Shown here: piece by piece, positions 6,113-6,113 of the stretch
Position numbering within the stretch: position 1 is the first letter of the stretch
Layout: every line of letters starts with the position of its first letter
DNA from: an uncultured Chloroflexota bacterium
GTDB lineage: Bacteria; Chloroflexota; Anaerolineae; Aggregatilineales; Phototrophicaceae
Direction of reading: 5' to 3'
Assembly: GCA_903904765.1 (NCBI GenBank)
Contig: CAIVEA010000745.1
Coordinates: forward strand, 1-6,113
DNA: 6,113 nucleotides
Notes under the pieces: model-generated
The model's input: only the letters and a program-made list of their open reading frames with translations
Told to the model about the DNA's origin: nothing
Databases searched by the model: none
Position numbers and translations under genes: made by a program

Positions 6113-6113
6113 T

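Overview
The window is compact bacterial chromosome, moderately GC-rich, with four recognisable genes, no RNA genes, no intact mobile element and no gene-free stretch over 300 bases. The best guess for the host is a member of the Chloroflexota (Anaerolineae-like). This rests on gene style only: a receiver-GAF-adenylate cyclase protein, a proofreading-competent DNA polymerase I, and a roadblock-like protein with a degenerate transposase-like tail. Taxonomy is an inference of moderate to low confidence.

Left edge, plus strand: the last 100 codons of the ribosome-assembly GTPase Der (EngA), covering its C-terminal KH-like domain. A strong rho-independent terminator follows directly. Everything else is on the minus strand and converges on that terminator.

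Minus strand, in the order of transcription (right to left): (1) possibly the last ten codons of an upstream gene, whose TAA overlaps the next ATG as TAATG; (2) a 388-residue protein with a disordered acidic/proline-rich N-terminus carrying a 15-residue tandem repeat, a roadblock/LC7-like middle domain, and a C-terminal domain that looks like an IS200-type (Y1/HUH) transposase with both HUH histidines and the catalytic tyrosine replaced; (3) polA, 931 residues, with 5' nuclease, 3'-5' proofreading exonuclease and polymerase domains all apparently intact; (4) a 525-residue receiver-GAF-class IIIb adenylate cyclase starting at TTG. Gaps of 94 and 79 bases separate these three genes. Co-transcription is plausible but not shown. 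A large interrupted hairpin spans the stop codon of the 388-residue gene, just upstream of polA.

Der and Pol I are housekeeping functions (50S ribosome assembly; repair and Okazaki-fragment processing). The cyclase would turn a phosphorelay signal, and whatever its GAF domain senses, into cAMP. The most unusual item is the roadblock-like protein with the apparently dead transposase fold, which looks like a domesticated transposase domain kept for a non-catalytic job.
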